Origin: an uncultured Collinsella sp.
GTDB taxonomy: Bacteria; Actinomycetota; Coriobacteriia; Coriobacteriales; Coriobacteriaceae
Direction of reading: 5' to 3'
Assembly (NCBI GenBank): GCA_958415665.1
Contig: CATYZK010000001.1
Location: forward strand, 156,603 to 220,602
Length of the DNA stretch: 64,000 bases
Shown: one piece after another, positions 16,225-25,326 of the stretch
How positions within the stretch are numbered: the stretch's first letter is position 1
Layout: each line of letters begins with the position of its first letter
Notes under the pieces: generated by a model
The model's input: the letters and a program-made list of their open reading frames with translations, nothing else
Told to the model about the DNA's origin: nothing
Databases searched by the model: none
Program-made: the position numbers and the translations under genes

Positions 16225-17928
16225 CTACCCCAGCAGGCTCAGAGCAACAGAGACAAACGCCAGGATAACGCCGACAATGGATTCGCCGCCGAGCAGGCCA
16301 CTGGCGACGACCAGGCCCTGCTCCTGGAAGGCGGCGTCCTTGGCAGCCTTTTCCTCGTCCGAAAGACCGGCGGTGGCATCGCGGTGGGCGGACCACTTGT
16401 CGTAGGCGAGCTTAACGCAGGAGCCCAAGAAAGCCGTGAGCGACATGTAGAACGGCAGGTACACGCCCAGGCCGATCATCATGGCCGGAATGCCGAGCCA
16501 GTACATGACGATGCCGGCGATAAAGCCGCCAACGAACCACGGCACGCTCGGGATGCCCGAGACCATGGTGGCGACCACACTTGCCTGCGCGGCAACAAAG
16601 CTCTTGTCGGGGCCAAAGGCGTCCGGGCCATAGGCAGTGACGAGCGCGACCATGACGGCTGCGGCGACCAGGGCGCCCACGATGCCGCCGATGGCTTGGC
16701 CGATCCACTGCGCACGCGGGTTGGTGCCCAGCACGGCGCCGGCCTTAAAGTCGTTCATGACGTCGCCCGCAAGGCCGCACGCCACGGCTACGATGCCGGC
16801 GATAAAGAATAGCTTGACCTGAGCGATCTGTGCGAAGGCAGCCACGATGAGCATAACGATGAGGCCAAAGATCTCCATGGGGTCGATGCCTGTCTGGCCG
16901 CAGCTCTGTGCGCTCATGATGGTGGTGACAAAGGTGAACAGCGTCACGATGACGGCCGGGATGGGGCCAAGGTCAAGCACGATGGCGATGATCACGGCGA
17001 TGGCGGCAGCGCCCAGGCCGATGATGCCGGCGTCGAGCTTAAGGGAGCCCGAGATGAGCGACTGCTCGTCGGTGTCGGTGGAGCTGTCGGCGGCAAGACC
17101 GCGGACGATACCGGCGACCTGCGGCAGGATGTCCTTGAGGACGACGGCGACGCCAAAGCCCATCATGAGGCCCATGCCCAGGGACTTGACGATGCCCTGC
17201 GCAGTCACAACGTCGAACAGACCGGCAGCGGTGCCGCCCACGATGATGCCAAAGTTGCCCAGCAGCGCGCCAGCAAACCAGAAGGCGACCGGGGCGAAGC
17301 CCACGAGGAAGCCGACGGAGAGCAGCATGGGCGAGTTGTAGATGGCAAAGGTTACGCCGGGGATGTTGAGCGTGCATAGCATGCTGGGCACCACGCCCAG
17401 GGCGTCGCGAAGCACGCTGTAGATGCCAGCGATGGCCATGGAACCAAAGAGCTGCTTGCCGGTTTTGCCGCCAGCCTCGGTCGCGCGCAAGGTCTGAGCT
17501 GCGGCGTTGCCGGTGGGGAACTCAAGCGCGGCGTCCACGATAAAGTGACGATGGATGAGTGCCGTGGCCAGCAAGCCCAGGATAGTGCCGGCGAGTGCCA
17601 CGATAAACATGTCGAGCCAGCTGATCTGGTCGGCATAGCCCAGCATCCAGGCGCCCGGGATGGTAAACGCCAGACCGCCGGCGACCATGGCGCCTGCGGA
17701 CATGATGGTGTGGGTGACATTGGCCTCGTTGAGGCTGGCATTGCCCATGAGCTTAAGGAAGAACAGCGAGATGACGGCAGCGAAGACGATCGGCCAGGGG
17801 AGAGCGCCCATCTTGAGGGCGGTGTAGGCCGAGCTTGCCGTGATAATCACGCAGCCAAGGACGCCGATGACGACGCCGCGCAGCGTGAGTTGCCCGCGCA
17901 TCGAAGCGCGGTTCGAGGGATTGCTCAT
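16225..17928 (-). CDS. OPT-family oligopeptide/metal-chelate transporter
   Basis: A 567-residue polytopic protein (about 14-16 membrane segments). ATG at 17926-17928 with AAAGGAG upstream on the minus strand. OPT signatures: LTLRGVVIGVLGCVIITASSAYTALKMG at the N-terminus, SLNEANVTHTIMSAGAMVAGG, EFPTGNAAAQTLRATEAG, and an IMSAQSCGQTGIDPMEIFG stretch. OPT proteins are proton-coupled importers of oligopeptides or metal chelates in the cytoplasmic membrane. It stands alone between a terminator and the coaX gene on the other strand. Confidence 0.88.
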   Translation of the reverse strand: MSNPSNRASMRGQLTLRGVVIGVLGCVIITASSAYTALKMGALPWPIVFAAVISLFFLKLMGNASLNEANVTHTIMSAGAMVAGGLAFTIPGAWMLGYADQISWLDMFIVALAGTILGLLATALIHRHFIVDAALEFPTGNAAAQTLRATEAGGKTGKQLFGSMAIAGIYSVLRDALGVVPSMLCTLNIPGVTFAIYNSPMLLSVGFLVGFAPVAFWFAGALLGNFGIIVGGTAAGLFDVVTAQGIVKSLGMGLMMGFGVAVVLKDILPQVAGIVRGLAADSSTDTDEQSLISGSLKLDAGIIGLGAAAIAVIIAIVLDLGPIPAVIVTLFTFVTTIMSAQSCGQTGIDPMEIFGLIVMLIVAAFAQIAQVKLFFIAGIVAVACGLAGDVMNDFKAGAVLGTNPRAQWIGQAIGGIVGALVAAAVMVALVTAYGPDAFGPDKSFVAAQASVVATMVSGIPSVPWFVGGFIAGIVMYWLGIPAMMIGLGVYLPFYMSLTAFLGSCVKLAYDKWSAHRDATAGLSDEEKAAKDAAFQEQGLVVASGLLGGESIVGVILAFVSVALSLLG

Positions 17929-18120
17929 ATAAAACTCCTTTGCGTATATCCGCTTCCCCCGGGAGCGCCGTTACGGATACGGTGCGGGAAGTCGGGTTAC
18001 CAAGGGCCGCCGCATGAGCTCGCGCGCGACCGCGCACCAGTATAGCCGCAAGCTAGTCATTTTGGGATGACTGGTTTAGGTAGGCGATATACTGCTGGGC
18101 AGACGAAAGGAGCGCCGACG

Positions 18121-18972
18121 ATGCTGAATGGGTGCGCATATATATTGACGGTCGACGTGGGTAACACGTTCATTCGCTTTGGTCTGTTTGCCGAGGATTC
18201 GGCCGCGGCGCAGGAATGCCCGCTTGCGACGTGCGAGATCACGACGCCGTCGATCATTACGGCCGATGAAGCGCGTATGCGTCTCGCTCAAGTCATGGCC
18301 GCGCTGGCGGCCGATGCGGGCATGCCCGGCGCGCTCGTGCCCACGGCGGCCGTGCTGAGCTGCGTGGTGCCGGCGCTCGAGCGCCCGTGGAAGACGGCGC
18401 TTTCCCGCACCTGCACGGGACGCGTGCTCACCGTGGGACCGGGCCTCAAGACCGGCATGCCCGTGCACTACGACGACCCGGCCGAGATCGGCCCCGACCG
18501 CATCGCCGATGCCGTGGCGGCACGCGCCGTCTACGGCTCTCCCTGTATCGTGATCGACCTGGGTACGACGACCAATATCGAGGTCATCGACGCGCACGGT
18601 ACCTTTGTGGGCGGCGTCATCGCGCCGGGCTTGGCACTCGGCGCCCGCTCGCTTTCGGCCGCTGCGGCGCGTCTGCCGCAGGTTGAGCCTTCGGCACCCA
18701 CGCATGTGATCGGTCGCAACACGCGCGAGGCCATGCGTTCGGGCGTGGTTCTGGGCGAGGTGGCACGCATCGACGGCATGCTTGACATGGTGCTCGCCGA
18801 GATGCGCGCGACCAAGGCGGCGGGGGAGGATGGCGTGCCCATCGTCATTACCGGCGACGATGCCGAGGCGCTCGCGGCGTTGGTTGGCCACAGCCTGACG
18901 GTAGATGACGCACTGACGCTGCGGGGTCTCGCCGAGCTCTACCGCATCAACCAAAAGCCCCGCCGCGTGTAA
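18121..18972 (+). CDS. coaX: Type III pantothenate kinase
   Basis: A 283-residue protein; ATG at 18121 with AAGGAG 8 bases upstream. ASKHA-type motifs are visible: DVGNTFIRFGLF (phosphate 1), IGPDRIADAVAARAVYG, and IDLGTTTNIEVID with GGVIAPGLALGARSL. The family more often has GTATT where this protein has GTTTN. It phosphorylates pantothenate, the first step of coenzyme A synthesis, without feedback by CoA in characterised members. No other CoA gene is adjacent. Confidence 0.9.
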   Translation: MLNGCAYILTVDVGNTFIRFGLFAEDSAAAQECPLATCEITTPSIITADEARMRLAQVMAALAADAGMPGALVPTAAVLSCVVPALERPWKTALSRTCTGRVLTVGPGLKTGMPVHYDDPAEIGPDRIADAVAARAVYGSPCIVIDLGTTTNIEVIDAHGTFVGGVIAPGLALGARSLSAAAARLPQVEPSAPTHVIGRNTREAMRSGVVLGEVARIDGMLDMVLAEMRATKAAGEDGVPIVITGDDAEALAALVGHSLTVDDALTLRGLAELYRINQKPRRV

Positions 18973-19056
18973 AAGTGAGGGCGCCGGTGGGACAAACGCC
19001 CCCACCTTTCACCTGCTACAATGGGTCAAACTATTGCGATTACGGAGGTGTCTGGC

Positions 19057-19581
19057 ATGTCGGACGATCTTCATCAAACCGCGTCGGGCAAGCGCCGCGA
19101 CGTCATTAGCTGGGACGAGTTCTTTATGAGCGTGGCCATCGCCGCGCAGCGCCGCAGCAAGGACCCCAACACGCAGGTGGGTGCGTGCATCGCCAGCACC
19201 AACCACCGCATCCTTTCGGTGGGCTACAACGGTACACCCTCGGCGCTCAACGACGACTTTTTTCCGTGGGGTACGAGCGACGACCCGCTGCAGGACAAGC
19301 ACAACTACGTGGTCCATGCCGAGGCCAACGCCGTGCTCAACTACCGTGGCTCGCTCAAGGATCTCGAGGGTTCCACGGTCTACGTTACGCTGTTCCCGTG
19401 CCACGACTGCGCCAAGATTCTGGCGCAGGTGGGCGTGGGCGAGGTCGTCTACCTGGACAACAAGTACGCCGATACCGATGATGGACGCATCAGCCGCCGC
19501 ATCCTCGACTCCTGTGGCATCAGCTACCGCCAGGTTATCGTCGATGTCCACATCGGCACCGGGGGACAGGCTCAGCAGTAG
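19057..19581 (+). CDS. dCMP deaminase family protein (ComEB-like)
   Basis: A 174-residue protein; ATG 19057 is chosen because GGAGG lies 8 bases upstream. Zinc-site motifs are clear: HAEANAVLN (zinc histidine and catalytic glutamate) and PCHDCAK (two zinc cysteines). The N-terminal DEFFMSVAIAAQRRSKDPNTQVGACI and GYNGTPS are typical of deoxycytidylate deaminases. It converts dCMP to dUMP for dTTP synthesis. It is probably co-transcribed with nothing obvious downstream; a repeat copy follows it. Confidence 0.9.
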   Translation: MSDDLHQTASGKRRDVISWDEFFMSVAIAAQRRSKDPNTQVGACIASTNHRILSVGYNGTPSALNDDFFPWGTSDDPLQDKHNYVVHAEANAVLNYRGSLKDLEGSTVYVTLFPCHDCAKILAQVGVGEVVYLDNKYADTDDGRISRRILDSCGISYRQVIVDVHIGTGGQAQQ

Positions 19582-19621
19582 CGCGTGGCAATGCCAGCTG
19601 GCAACAAAAGGCAGCCAAAAG

Positions 19622-19643
19622 AGCCCCGTCCCAAATTGACTAC
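19622..19643 (-). repeat. Minus-strand copy of the GTAGTCAATTTGGGACGGGG repeat
   Basis: AGCCCCGTCCC followed by AAATTGACTAC is the reverse complement of the unit tandemly repeated at 52771-52828. It lies about 40 bases after the dCMP deaminase stop. Confidence 0.75.
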
Positions 19644-19753
19644 TCGTGAAAGTCGCGTCTGCGCGCATGGACGGCTCGTGAGCGGGTACACGGCTGTAGT
19701 AACATAGCTTCTGTCCGCGGGCGCGCCCGCGTAATTGTGAGAAAGGAGCCCCT

Positions 19754-20032
19754 GTGGCTGTTAACGAAGAGCTGCTTAAGAAGGTTCTTGAAGAGATTCG
19801 CCCCAACCTGCAGGCCGACGGCGGCGATATGGAGTATGTGGGCGTTGACGACGAGGGCGTCGTCAAACTGGAGCTGCAGGGCGCTTGCGCCGGCTGCCCC
19901 ATGAGCGCACTGACCCTGTCCATGGGTATCGAGCGCATCCTGAAGGAGCATGTGCCCGGCGTTACCCGTGTTGAGCAGATCAATGCCTCCGGCGAGACCG
20001 ACGACCTGTACGACGAGTACGCGCCGTTCTAA
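19754..20032 (+). CDS. NifU C-terminal domain-like Fe-S scaffold protein
   Basis: A 92-residue protein with a GTG start at 19754 and GAAAGGAG upstream. It is a single NifU C-terminal-like domain: LLKKVLEEIRPNLQADGGDMEYVGV, then GACAGCPMS with the CxxC pair, and a terminal acidic stretch. Such proteins assemble or carry Fe-S clusters for delivery to apoproteins. It likely supports the many iron-sulfur enzymes of an anaerobe, such as the activase fusion in this window. Confidence 0.9.
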   Translation: MAVNEELLKKVLEEIRPNLQADGGDMEYVGVDDEGVVKLELQGACAGCPMSALTLSMGIERILKEHVPGVTRVEQINASGETDDLYDEYAPF

Positions 20033-20141
20033 GATGCGAAGGCTGCGGACGGCATACTCCGCATAGACGTTACGCCCAAATATGCGGCTGCGAGCGCAAG
20101 GCCCGCGGCCGCATTTGTATGTAGGGAGTAGGAGGGTCGAC

Positions 20142-20963
20142 ATGCTCAACGACTTCTACCATATGCTTGATCCTGTCGCGATCTCGGCGGGCCCCATCAC
20201 TATCTACTGGTACGGCCTGGCCTACGTGGTCGGCGCTCTGCTCACGGCGGTCGTCATGTACCGCACACAGCGTCGCTGGGGCTTTAACATCACGATTGAC
20301 GACCTGACGAGTGTCGTGGTCGGCGTGGTCTTTGGCCTCATTATCGGTGCGCGCCTGTTCTACGTCGTCTTTTACGGTGATGGCTACTACTGGGCGCACC
20401 CGCTCGAGATCTTTGCCACCAACGAGGGCGGCATGAGCTTCCATGGCGGCTTGGTGGGCGGCATTATCGGCGGCATCATCGTGTGCCGCATGTATAAGCT
20501 CGACGCATGGACTCTGGCAGACCTTGCCGTCATCGGCGCGCCGCTGGCCTTGTGTCTGGGCCGTTGTGCCAACTTTGTCAACGGTGAGCTGTGGGGCAAG
20601 CCGACCGATCTGCCCTGGGGTGTGGTCTTTGGCGGGACTGCGGGCGATATGCCGCGTCACCCCTCCCAACTCTACGAGGCATTTCTTGAGGGCATTGTGC
20701 TCTTCTGCATCCTGCAGGTGCTCAGCCGCAAAAAGCCGCTGCTGCCCCAGGGCACGTTTATGGGCGTGTTTGTGATGGGTTACGGCATCGTCCGCTTCCT
20801 CGTCGAGTTCGTGCGCGTGCCCGACGCCCAGCTTGGCTATCTGCTGGGCGGCGTCATCACGATGGGTCAGCTGCTGAGCCTTCCGCTCGTTATTGCGGGC
20901 CTGGCGCTCGTCATCTTTGCGCGTCGCCGCAATTGCCCCCAGCGCATCTACCTCGACGCCTAA
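20142..20963 (+). CDS. lgt: Prolipoprotein diacylglyceryl transferase
   Basis: A 273-residue polytopic protein; ATG 20142 with GGAGG upstream. Lgt motifs: GPITIYWYGLAYVVG, GARLFYVVFY, MSFHGGLVGG, the signature GRCANFVNGELWG, and RHPSQLYEA. It transfers diacylglyceryl from phosphatidylglycerol to the lipobox cysteine of prolipoproteins at the membrane. Two short basic residues end the protein. A 16-bp perfect palindromic repeat starts six bases after the stop and may serve as its terminator. Confidence 0.93.
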   Translation: MLNDFYHMLDPVAISAGPITIYWYGLAYVVGALLTAVVMYRTQRRWGFNITIDDLTSVVVGVVFGLIIGARLFYVVFYGDGYYWAHPLEIFATNEGGMSFHGGLVGGIIGGIIVCRMYKLDAWTLADLAVIGAPLALCLGRCANFVNGELWGKPTDLPWGVVFGGTAGDMPRHPSQLYEAFLEGIVLFCILQVLSRKKPLLPQGTFMGVFVMGYGIVRFLVEFVRVPDAQLGYLLGGVITMGQLLSLPLVIAGLALVIFARRRNCPQRIYLDA

Positions 20964-20968
20964 CCACC

Positions 20969-21009
20969 AAAACCACCACAAAGGGGACAGGCACCTTTGT
21001 GGTGGTTTT
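20969..21009. repeat. Palindromic repeat with GGGGACAGG core between lgt and the next gene
   Basis: Perfect 16-bp arms AAAACCACCACAAAGG / CCTTTGTGGTGGTTTT around a nine-base centre GGACAGGCA. The arms differ in sequence from other members while the centre GGGGACAG is shared. Confidence 0.85.
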
Positions 21010-21046
21010 GCCGAGTTTGATAGGTTTCTAGAAAGGCTTTCGGACT

Positions 21047-23230
21047 GTGAAGGATTCCGATCTCTCCACAACGGCTGCGCGCGACGCTGCCCGCATCGTC
21101 TGGTTTAAGCGCTACCCCGCCAAGCAAACGCTCATCGCATTTCTGCTCGCGCTGTTGGCGACCACGGCGTTTTCCATCGATCCCGCCCCGGTGTCGAGCA
21201 ACGCAGTCTTGGCGATTGACCCCAAAGCCTCGGGCATGCTGTACGTGTGCTACGAGGTGCTCCTCTCGTTTGCCGGCCATACCGACGCGGTCATGCTGCT
21301 TGCGCTTGCCTGCCTGCTCACGCTGCCGTTTCGCTACGTGTTCTTTGGCCGTGGCGACACCTGGCGCCCATCGATTATTTTGCCGTCGCTGTTTTTCGCC
21401 ATCTGCATGGTGTTCGGCCGCAGCTACGACCTCACCGACTCGGCCGAGATTGTCCTTGGCGACAAGGCCCGCATCATCTGCGCCTGGATTGGCGGCGCGG
21501 GCTGGATGCTCCTAGCGATCGTGGCCTTCTATCTGGCTTTTGAGTGTCTGGATTGGCTGAGCTCCCGACGCATCCCGTTTTCCGAGGCGCACTTTGGCCG
21601 CATATGGCGTGTGGCTCACGCCGTGCTCTCGGTCCATCCCTTTGCCGGGCCCTTCCTGGTGCTTATGATCGCCTGGGCGCCCACGCTCATCGCTTCGCTG
21701 CCCGGCCTTTTTATGGGAGATACGGGTGCGCAGATTCGCCAGTGGTTTAACTATCCCAACGGTACGAGCGACTACCTGCGCCTACTCAACCCCAACGTGC
21801 TGCTCAACGGGCATCATCCCGTAGTGCACACGGCCATTATCGGCTCGTGCGTTCAACTGGGGCTTTCGCTGTTCAACAGCGCTAACGCGGGCCTCATCAT
21901 CTATACCTGTGCTCAATTTGTCATCACGGCTGCCTGCATGGCCTATTCCATCTCGTCGCTGCGCAAGCTGGGCGTGAGCCTGCCGGTCCGCGGCGTGATC
22001 TTGCTGTTCTTTGTGTTTATGCCGATGTTCTCTAACTACGCGGCGTTGCTCACCAAAGACGTGCTCTTTGCCGACGCGTTTTTGGTGCTGCTGGTACAGA
22101 CCGTCAAGCTCGTGACATGTGGCCTGCCCCGTCGTGATGCCAATGTCGAGCGAGCGGGCGAGAAAGCCCCCGTGCTCTTTGCGCGCCACGACTGGCTGTT
22201 GCTTGCGCTGGCTGCCATGGGTTCCACGTTTTTGCGCAATGGAGGCCTGGTCTTTCCGTTGGCGGCCTGCGTGATTGCGGCGGCGTTTTGCGCATGGGAT
22301 GTACATGTCGCTCGTCGTGCGGCTAAGCAGACGGGCACCGTGGTCTCATGCGCCACACCGCGCTTCCGCTGGGTTGGCGTCCTCGCAGTACTCGCGCTCT
22401 GCCTTGCCTCTAATATGTACTTCACCAAGGTCTTTATGCCGGCGCACGACATCACGCCTGGTTCCAAGCGCGAAATCCTCTCGATTCCGTTCCAACAGAC
22501 GGCTCGTTTCGTCCAAAAGCACGACGGCCTCAACTCGGGCGTCAACCCTACGGTTAAGGAGGACGGCACTATCGTGGAGGCGCCCTGCGACGGTTTGGTG
22601 ACCGATGAGGAGCGCACCGTGATCGATCGCGTGCTCAAGTACGAGAACCTGGGCCGCCGCTACAACCCTGACAAGTCCGATGCCGTCAAGAACTGCTTTA
22701 ACGAGTACGCCTCGCAGGAGGACATCGATGCCTATTTTGAGGTATGGGCCCAGATGTTTAAGAAAGATCCCGAGTGCTATATTTCGGCGCTTATCAATAA
22801 CTACTATGGTTATTTTTATCCGAGCGCGCGCGATGCCTGGGTCTACAGCACGGCGCGTAGTGCCGAGATCATGGCGCGTCCCGACAACCTCAAGTACTTC
22901 GACTTCCATCCGGTTGACAGCAACGTGGTGCGCTGGTGTGACCACCTGATCAATCTGTACCGTGTGGCGGTGCAGCGCATCCCGTTTATTTCGCTCACCA
23001 TGAGCTCGGCCACCTATGTGTGGATCATGATCGCCGTGGTGGTCTACCTGCTGCATCGTCATTCATGGCGTGCGCTGGCGATCTGGGTGCCGCTGTTGGG
23101 CGTGCTCGCCGTGTGCCTGATTGGTCCGTGCAACGGCTCGACCTACATGCGCTACTTGTATCCGGTCATCGCCTGCATGCCCTTCGCCATCGGCGCCACC
23201 GTCACCCGCAGCGACTTCCTCTGGTCCTAA
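21047..23230 (+). CDS. Large polytopic membrane protein, DUF6020-like
   Basis: A 727-residue protein with a GTG start at 21047 after GAAAGG. About 12 hydrophobic segments are visible. The central pattern SLPGLFMGDTGAQIRQWFN and NGHHPVVHTAIIG resembles the DUF6020/GT-C-like membrane family. A soluble extracytoplasmic stretch (about residues 470-620) precedes two C-terminal segments and LIGPCNGSTYMRYLYPV. It may be a glycosyltransferase-like or envelope polymer protein, but no catalytic residue can be assigned. It is a single-gene unit flanked on both sides by palindromic repeats. Confidence 0.65.
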   Translation: MKDSDLSTTAARDAARIVWFKRYPAKQTLIAFLLALLATTAFSIDPAPVSSNAVLAIDPKASGMLYVCYEVLLSFAGHTDAVMLLALACLLTLPFRYVFFGRGDTWRPSIILPSLFFAICMVFGRSYDLTDSAEIVLGDKARIICAWIGGAGWMLLAIVAFYLAFECLDWLSSRRIPFSEAHFGRIWRVAHAVLSVHPFAGPFLVLMIAWAPTLIASLPGLFMGDTGAQIRQWFNYPNGTSDYLRLLNPNVLLNGHHPVVHTAIIGSCVQLGLSLFNSANAGLIIYTCAQFVITAACMAYSISSLRKLGVSLPVRGVILLFFVFMPMFSNYAALLTKDVLFADAFLVLLVQTVKLVTCGLPRRDANVERAGEKAPVLFARHDWLLLALAAMGSTFLRNGGLVFPLAACVIAAAFCAWDVHVARRAAKQTGTVVSCATPRFRWVGVLAVLALCLASNMYFTKVFMPAHDITPGSKREILSIPFQQTARFVQKHDGLNSGVNPTVKEDGTIVEAPCDGLVTDEERTVIDRVLKYENLGRRYNPDKSDAVKNCFNEYASQEDIDAYFEVWAQMFKKDPECYISALINNYYGYFYPSARDAWVYSTARSAEIMARPDNLKYFDFHPVDSNVVRWCDHLINLYRVAVQRIPFISLTMSSATYVWIMIAVVVYLLHRHSWRALAIWVPLLGVLAVCLIGPCNGSTYMRYLYPVIACMPFAIGATVTRSDFLWS

Positions 23231-23231
23231 C

Positions 23232-23264
23232 TTGGTGCATTGGGGTCAGGTTTCTTTGCACCAA
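23232..23264. repeat. Palindromic repeat with GGGGTCAGG centre
   Basis: TTGGTGCA and TGCACCAA arms around TTGGGGTCAGGTTTCTT. The same arms recur at 59162-59194. It starts 2 bases after the DUF6020-like stop. Confidence 0.75.
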
Positions 23265-23394
23265 AGGGGGCATCATCACGACGCCTTCATTTTGGGGTTT
23301 ATCTCGCAGGCTAGTAGGTATATCATAACGACGTTTGTTTATATTGCCCGAGCATCTGCGCTGGGCTTTAGGTCGAAACCGATAGGAGACACGT

Positions 23395-24201
23395 ATGTCC
23401 GGACACTCTAAGTGGGCCACAACCAAGCATCGTAAGGGCGCGCAGGACGCCAAGCGTTCCGCCCTCTTCTCCAAGCTCAGCCGCAACATCACCGTTGCTG
23501 CCCGTCTCGGCGGTGACCCGCTGCCCGAGAACAACGCCAGCCTCGCCGCTGCCGTCGCCAAGGCCAAGGCTCAGTCCATGCCTAAGGACAAGATCAAGTC
23601 CGCTATCGACAAGGCTTTTGGTTCGGGTGCTGACGCCGCCGTCTACGAGAACATCGTGTACGAGGGCTACGGTCCCGCCGGTGTCGCCGTCTATGTCGAC
23701 TGCCTGACCGACAACCGCAACCGTACCGCCGCTGATGTCCGTTCCGCCTTCTCCCACGCTGGTGGCAACCTGGGCACCTCCGGCTCCGTCGCCTTCCAGT
23801 TTGAGCGCAAGGGCCAGATCGTCGTCGCCAAGGAGATCCTGGACGAGAACGCCAAGAAGGAGACCATGATCGCCAACGGTGCTGCCGGTGACGAGGATGA
23901 GTTCATGATGGCTATCGCCGAGGCCGGTGGCGAGGACTACGAGGATGCCGGCGAGGAGTGGATCGTCTGGACTACTGCCAACGAGGTCATGGCTGTCTCC
24001 AAGGCGCTCGAGGAGCAGGGCGTCCAGGTCAAGGGCTCCGAGACCACCATGGTCCCGACTACCCCGACCGAGGTCTCCGGCGCCGACGCCAAGAAGGTTC
24101 AGCGCCTCATCGACCGTCTTGAGGAGCTCGACGACGTCCAGGACGTCTACAGCACCATGGACATGACCGACGAGGTCATCGCTGCCCTCGAGGAGGAGTA
24201 G
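23395..24201 (+). CDS. yebC: YebC/PmpR-family DNA-binding or translation regulator
   Basis: A 268-residue protein (family usually about 240-250). ATG 23395 after ATAGGAGA. The N-terminus MSGHSKWATTKHRKGAQDAK is diagnostic, and IVYEGYGPAGVAVYVDCLTDNRNRTAADVRSAF follows. YebC-type proteins have been described as transcription regulators and as factors relieving ribosome stalling on proline stretches. It may help translate the proline-rich tail of the membrane protein encoded at 27227. A terminator follows at 24271. Confidence 0.93.
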   Translation: MSGHSKWATTKHRKGAQDAKRSALFSKLSRNITVAARLGGDPLPENNASLAAAVAKAKAQSMPKDKIKSAIDKAFGSGADAAVYENIVYEGYGPAGVAVYVDCLTDNRNRTAADVRSAFSHAGGNLGTSGSVAFQFERKGQIVVAKEILDENAKKETMIANGAAGDEDEFMMAIAEAGGEDYEDAGEEWIVWTTANEVMAVSKALEEQGVQVKGSETTMVPTTPTEVSGADAKKVQRLIDRLEELDDVQDVYSTMDMTDEVIAALEEE

Positions 24202-24270
24202 CGCCCGCGCGGGTTAAGCCGTGCATATCTGGGCATAATGAAACGAGCATGCAAGCCTCGTGGAATAGAT

Positions 24271-24313
24271 GAGCCGGATCCGCGTGCGTACAGCACCGGA
24301 CCCGGCTCTTTTA
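24271..24313 (+). terminator. Terminator after yebC
   Basis: GAGCCGGATCC / GGACCCGGCTC (10 of 11 pairs) followed by TTTTATAAT. The TATAAT at 24312-24317 could also serve as the -10 of the amaP operon, but no matching -35 is evident. Confidence 0.7.
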
Positions 24314-24366
24314 TAATGATGCGAATCGTTTTGCATTCCGAGAGCCGAGATTTGAAGGGAGCGCGC

Positions 24367-24912
24367 GTGCGCGTACTCAAACGAGCCCTAGCGATCGTGT
24401 ATCTTGCTGCCGCCATCGTTGCGCTGGGTACGTTCGTCTGCCAGTTCTGGGGGCCGTATACGTATCGCTTTATGCTGCTGATGCGCGATCCCATGCCGCG
24501 CGTCGTCGTCACGGCGTGCGCCGGCGTAGTGGCGATCGGCGTGCTGGTAAGCTTTTTCCGCCTGATGTTCGCCCGTCGCGAGCCGTCCTGCGTGCATCCG
24601 GCGGGGGAGCGCAATATCGAGGTTACCCTTGCGGCGCTTTCTTCGTGCGCCAGGGTTGCTGCCGAGCGTGACGACCGCGTGATGGTCGAGCATGTCGAGG
24701 CCCGCGTCCAAGGCCCCGACGATTCGCACGTCCGTTTTAAGGTCGAGGCTATCGCGCTTGACGATAAGGACGTGGCATCTCTGGCTACCGCGATGCAGCA
24801 GCGCATCGAAGAAGCTTGCGACACCATGCTCGGCACGCCGGGTACGACCACGCGCGTCCGTTTTTTGCCGTCCAAGACTACCGTCCAGACCGTGGAGGTT
24901 TCCGGTGAGTGA
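24367..24912 (+). CDS. amaP: Alkaline shock response membrane anchor protein (AmaP-like)
   Basis: A 181-residue protein. The GTG at 24367 is preferred (GGGAG upstream). Two membrane segments (about residues 5-25 and 45-65) are followed by a soluble Asp23-like domain ending TTVQTVEVSGE. AmaP anchors Asp23 to the membrane in Gram-positive bacteria. Its 3' end overlaps the next gene by 8 bases and an Asp23-family gene follows, which gives good operon support. Confidence 0.78.
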   Translation: MRVLKRALAIVYLAAAIVALGTFVCQFWGPYTYRFMLLMRDPMPRVVVTACAGVVAIGVLVSFFRLMFARREPSCVHPAGERNIEVTLAALSSCARVAAERDDRVMVEHVEARVQGPDDSHVRFKVEAIALDDKDVASLATAMQQRIEEACDTMLGTPGTTTRVRFLPSKTTVQTVEVSGE

Positions 24913-25282
24913 TACCAATCAAGATAAGACCGCTCGTACGCCGCGCCTGACGATTGACCAGAGCGCCACGCCGGCGAGCGAACCTGTTGATTCCAAAGCG
25001 GAGGCAACCGAGTTGCAAGACGCGGCAGCCGCGGATTTTGACGAGGCTATGGGTCTCATCAAGGGTACGGGCGCTGCCATCTGGAGCTATGCTGTGCGTC
25101 ATCCCAACACCACGCTCGGCGCCGTCGCCGGCTTTATCCTCGCCGTGTTGGTGCTCACGTTGGGCCTGTGGGACACGCTCGTCATTGCATTCTTCGTGCT
25201 GATCGGCGCTGTGATCGGCCAAATTCGCGACGGCGAGAACGGGATCGTCAACTTCTTCGGCCGTCTGTTTAGCGGCCGCTAA
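24905..25282 (+). CDS. DUF2273 small membrane protein
   Basis: A 125-residue protein with a GTG start overlapping the end of amaP by 8 bases. Residues 1-55 are acidic and low complexity; then NTTLGAVAGFILAVLVLTLGLWDTLVIAFFVLIGAVIGQIRDG forms two membrane helices in the DUF2273 pattern. The family accompanies amaP and asp23 genes; its role is probably as a membrane partner in the envelope-stress complex. Confidence 0.82.
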   Translation: MSDTNQDKTARTPRLTIDQSATPASEPVDSKAEATELQDAAAADFDEAMGLIKGTGAAIWSYAVRHPNTTLGAVAGFILAVLVLTLGLWDTLVIAFFVLIGAVIGQIRDGENGIVNFFGRLFSGR

Positions 25283-25326
25283 TATGTATTCGACTGTCGC
25301 ATCCGCGGCAGGCATAAGGAGGAACC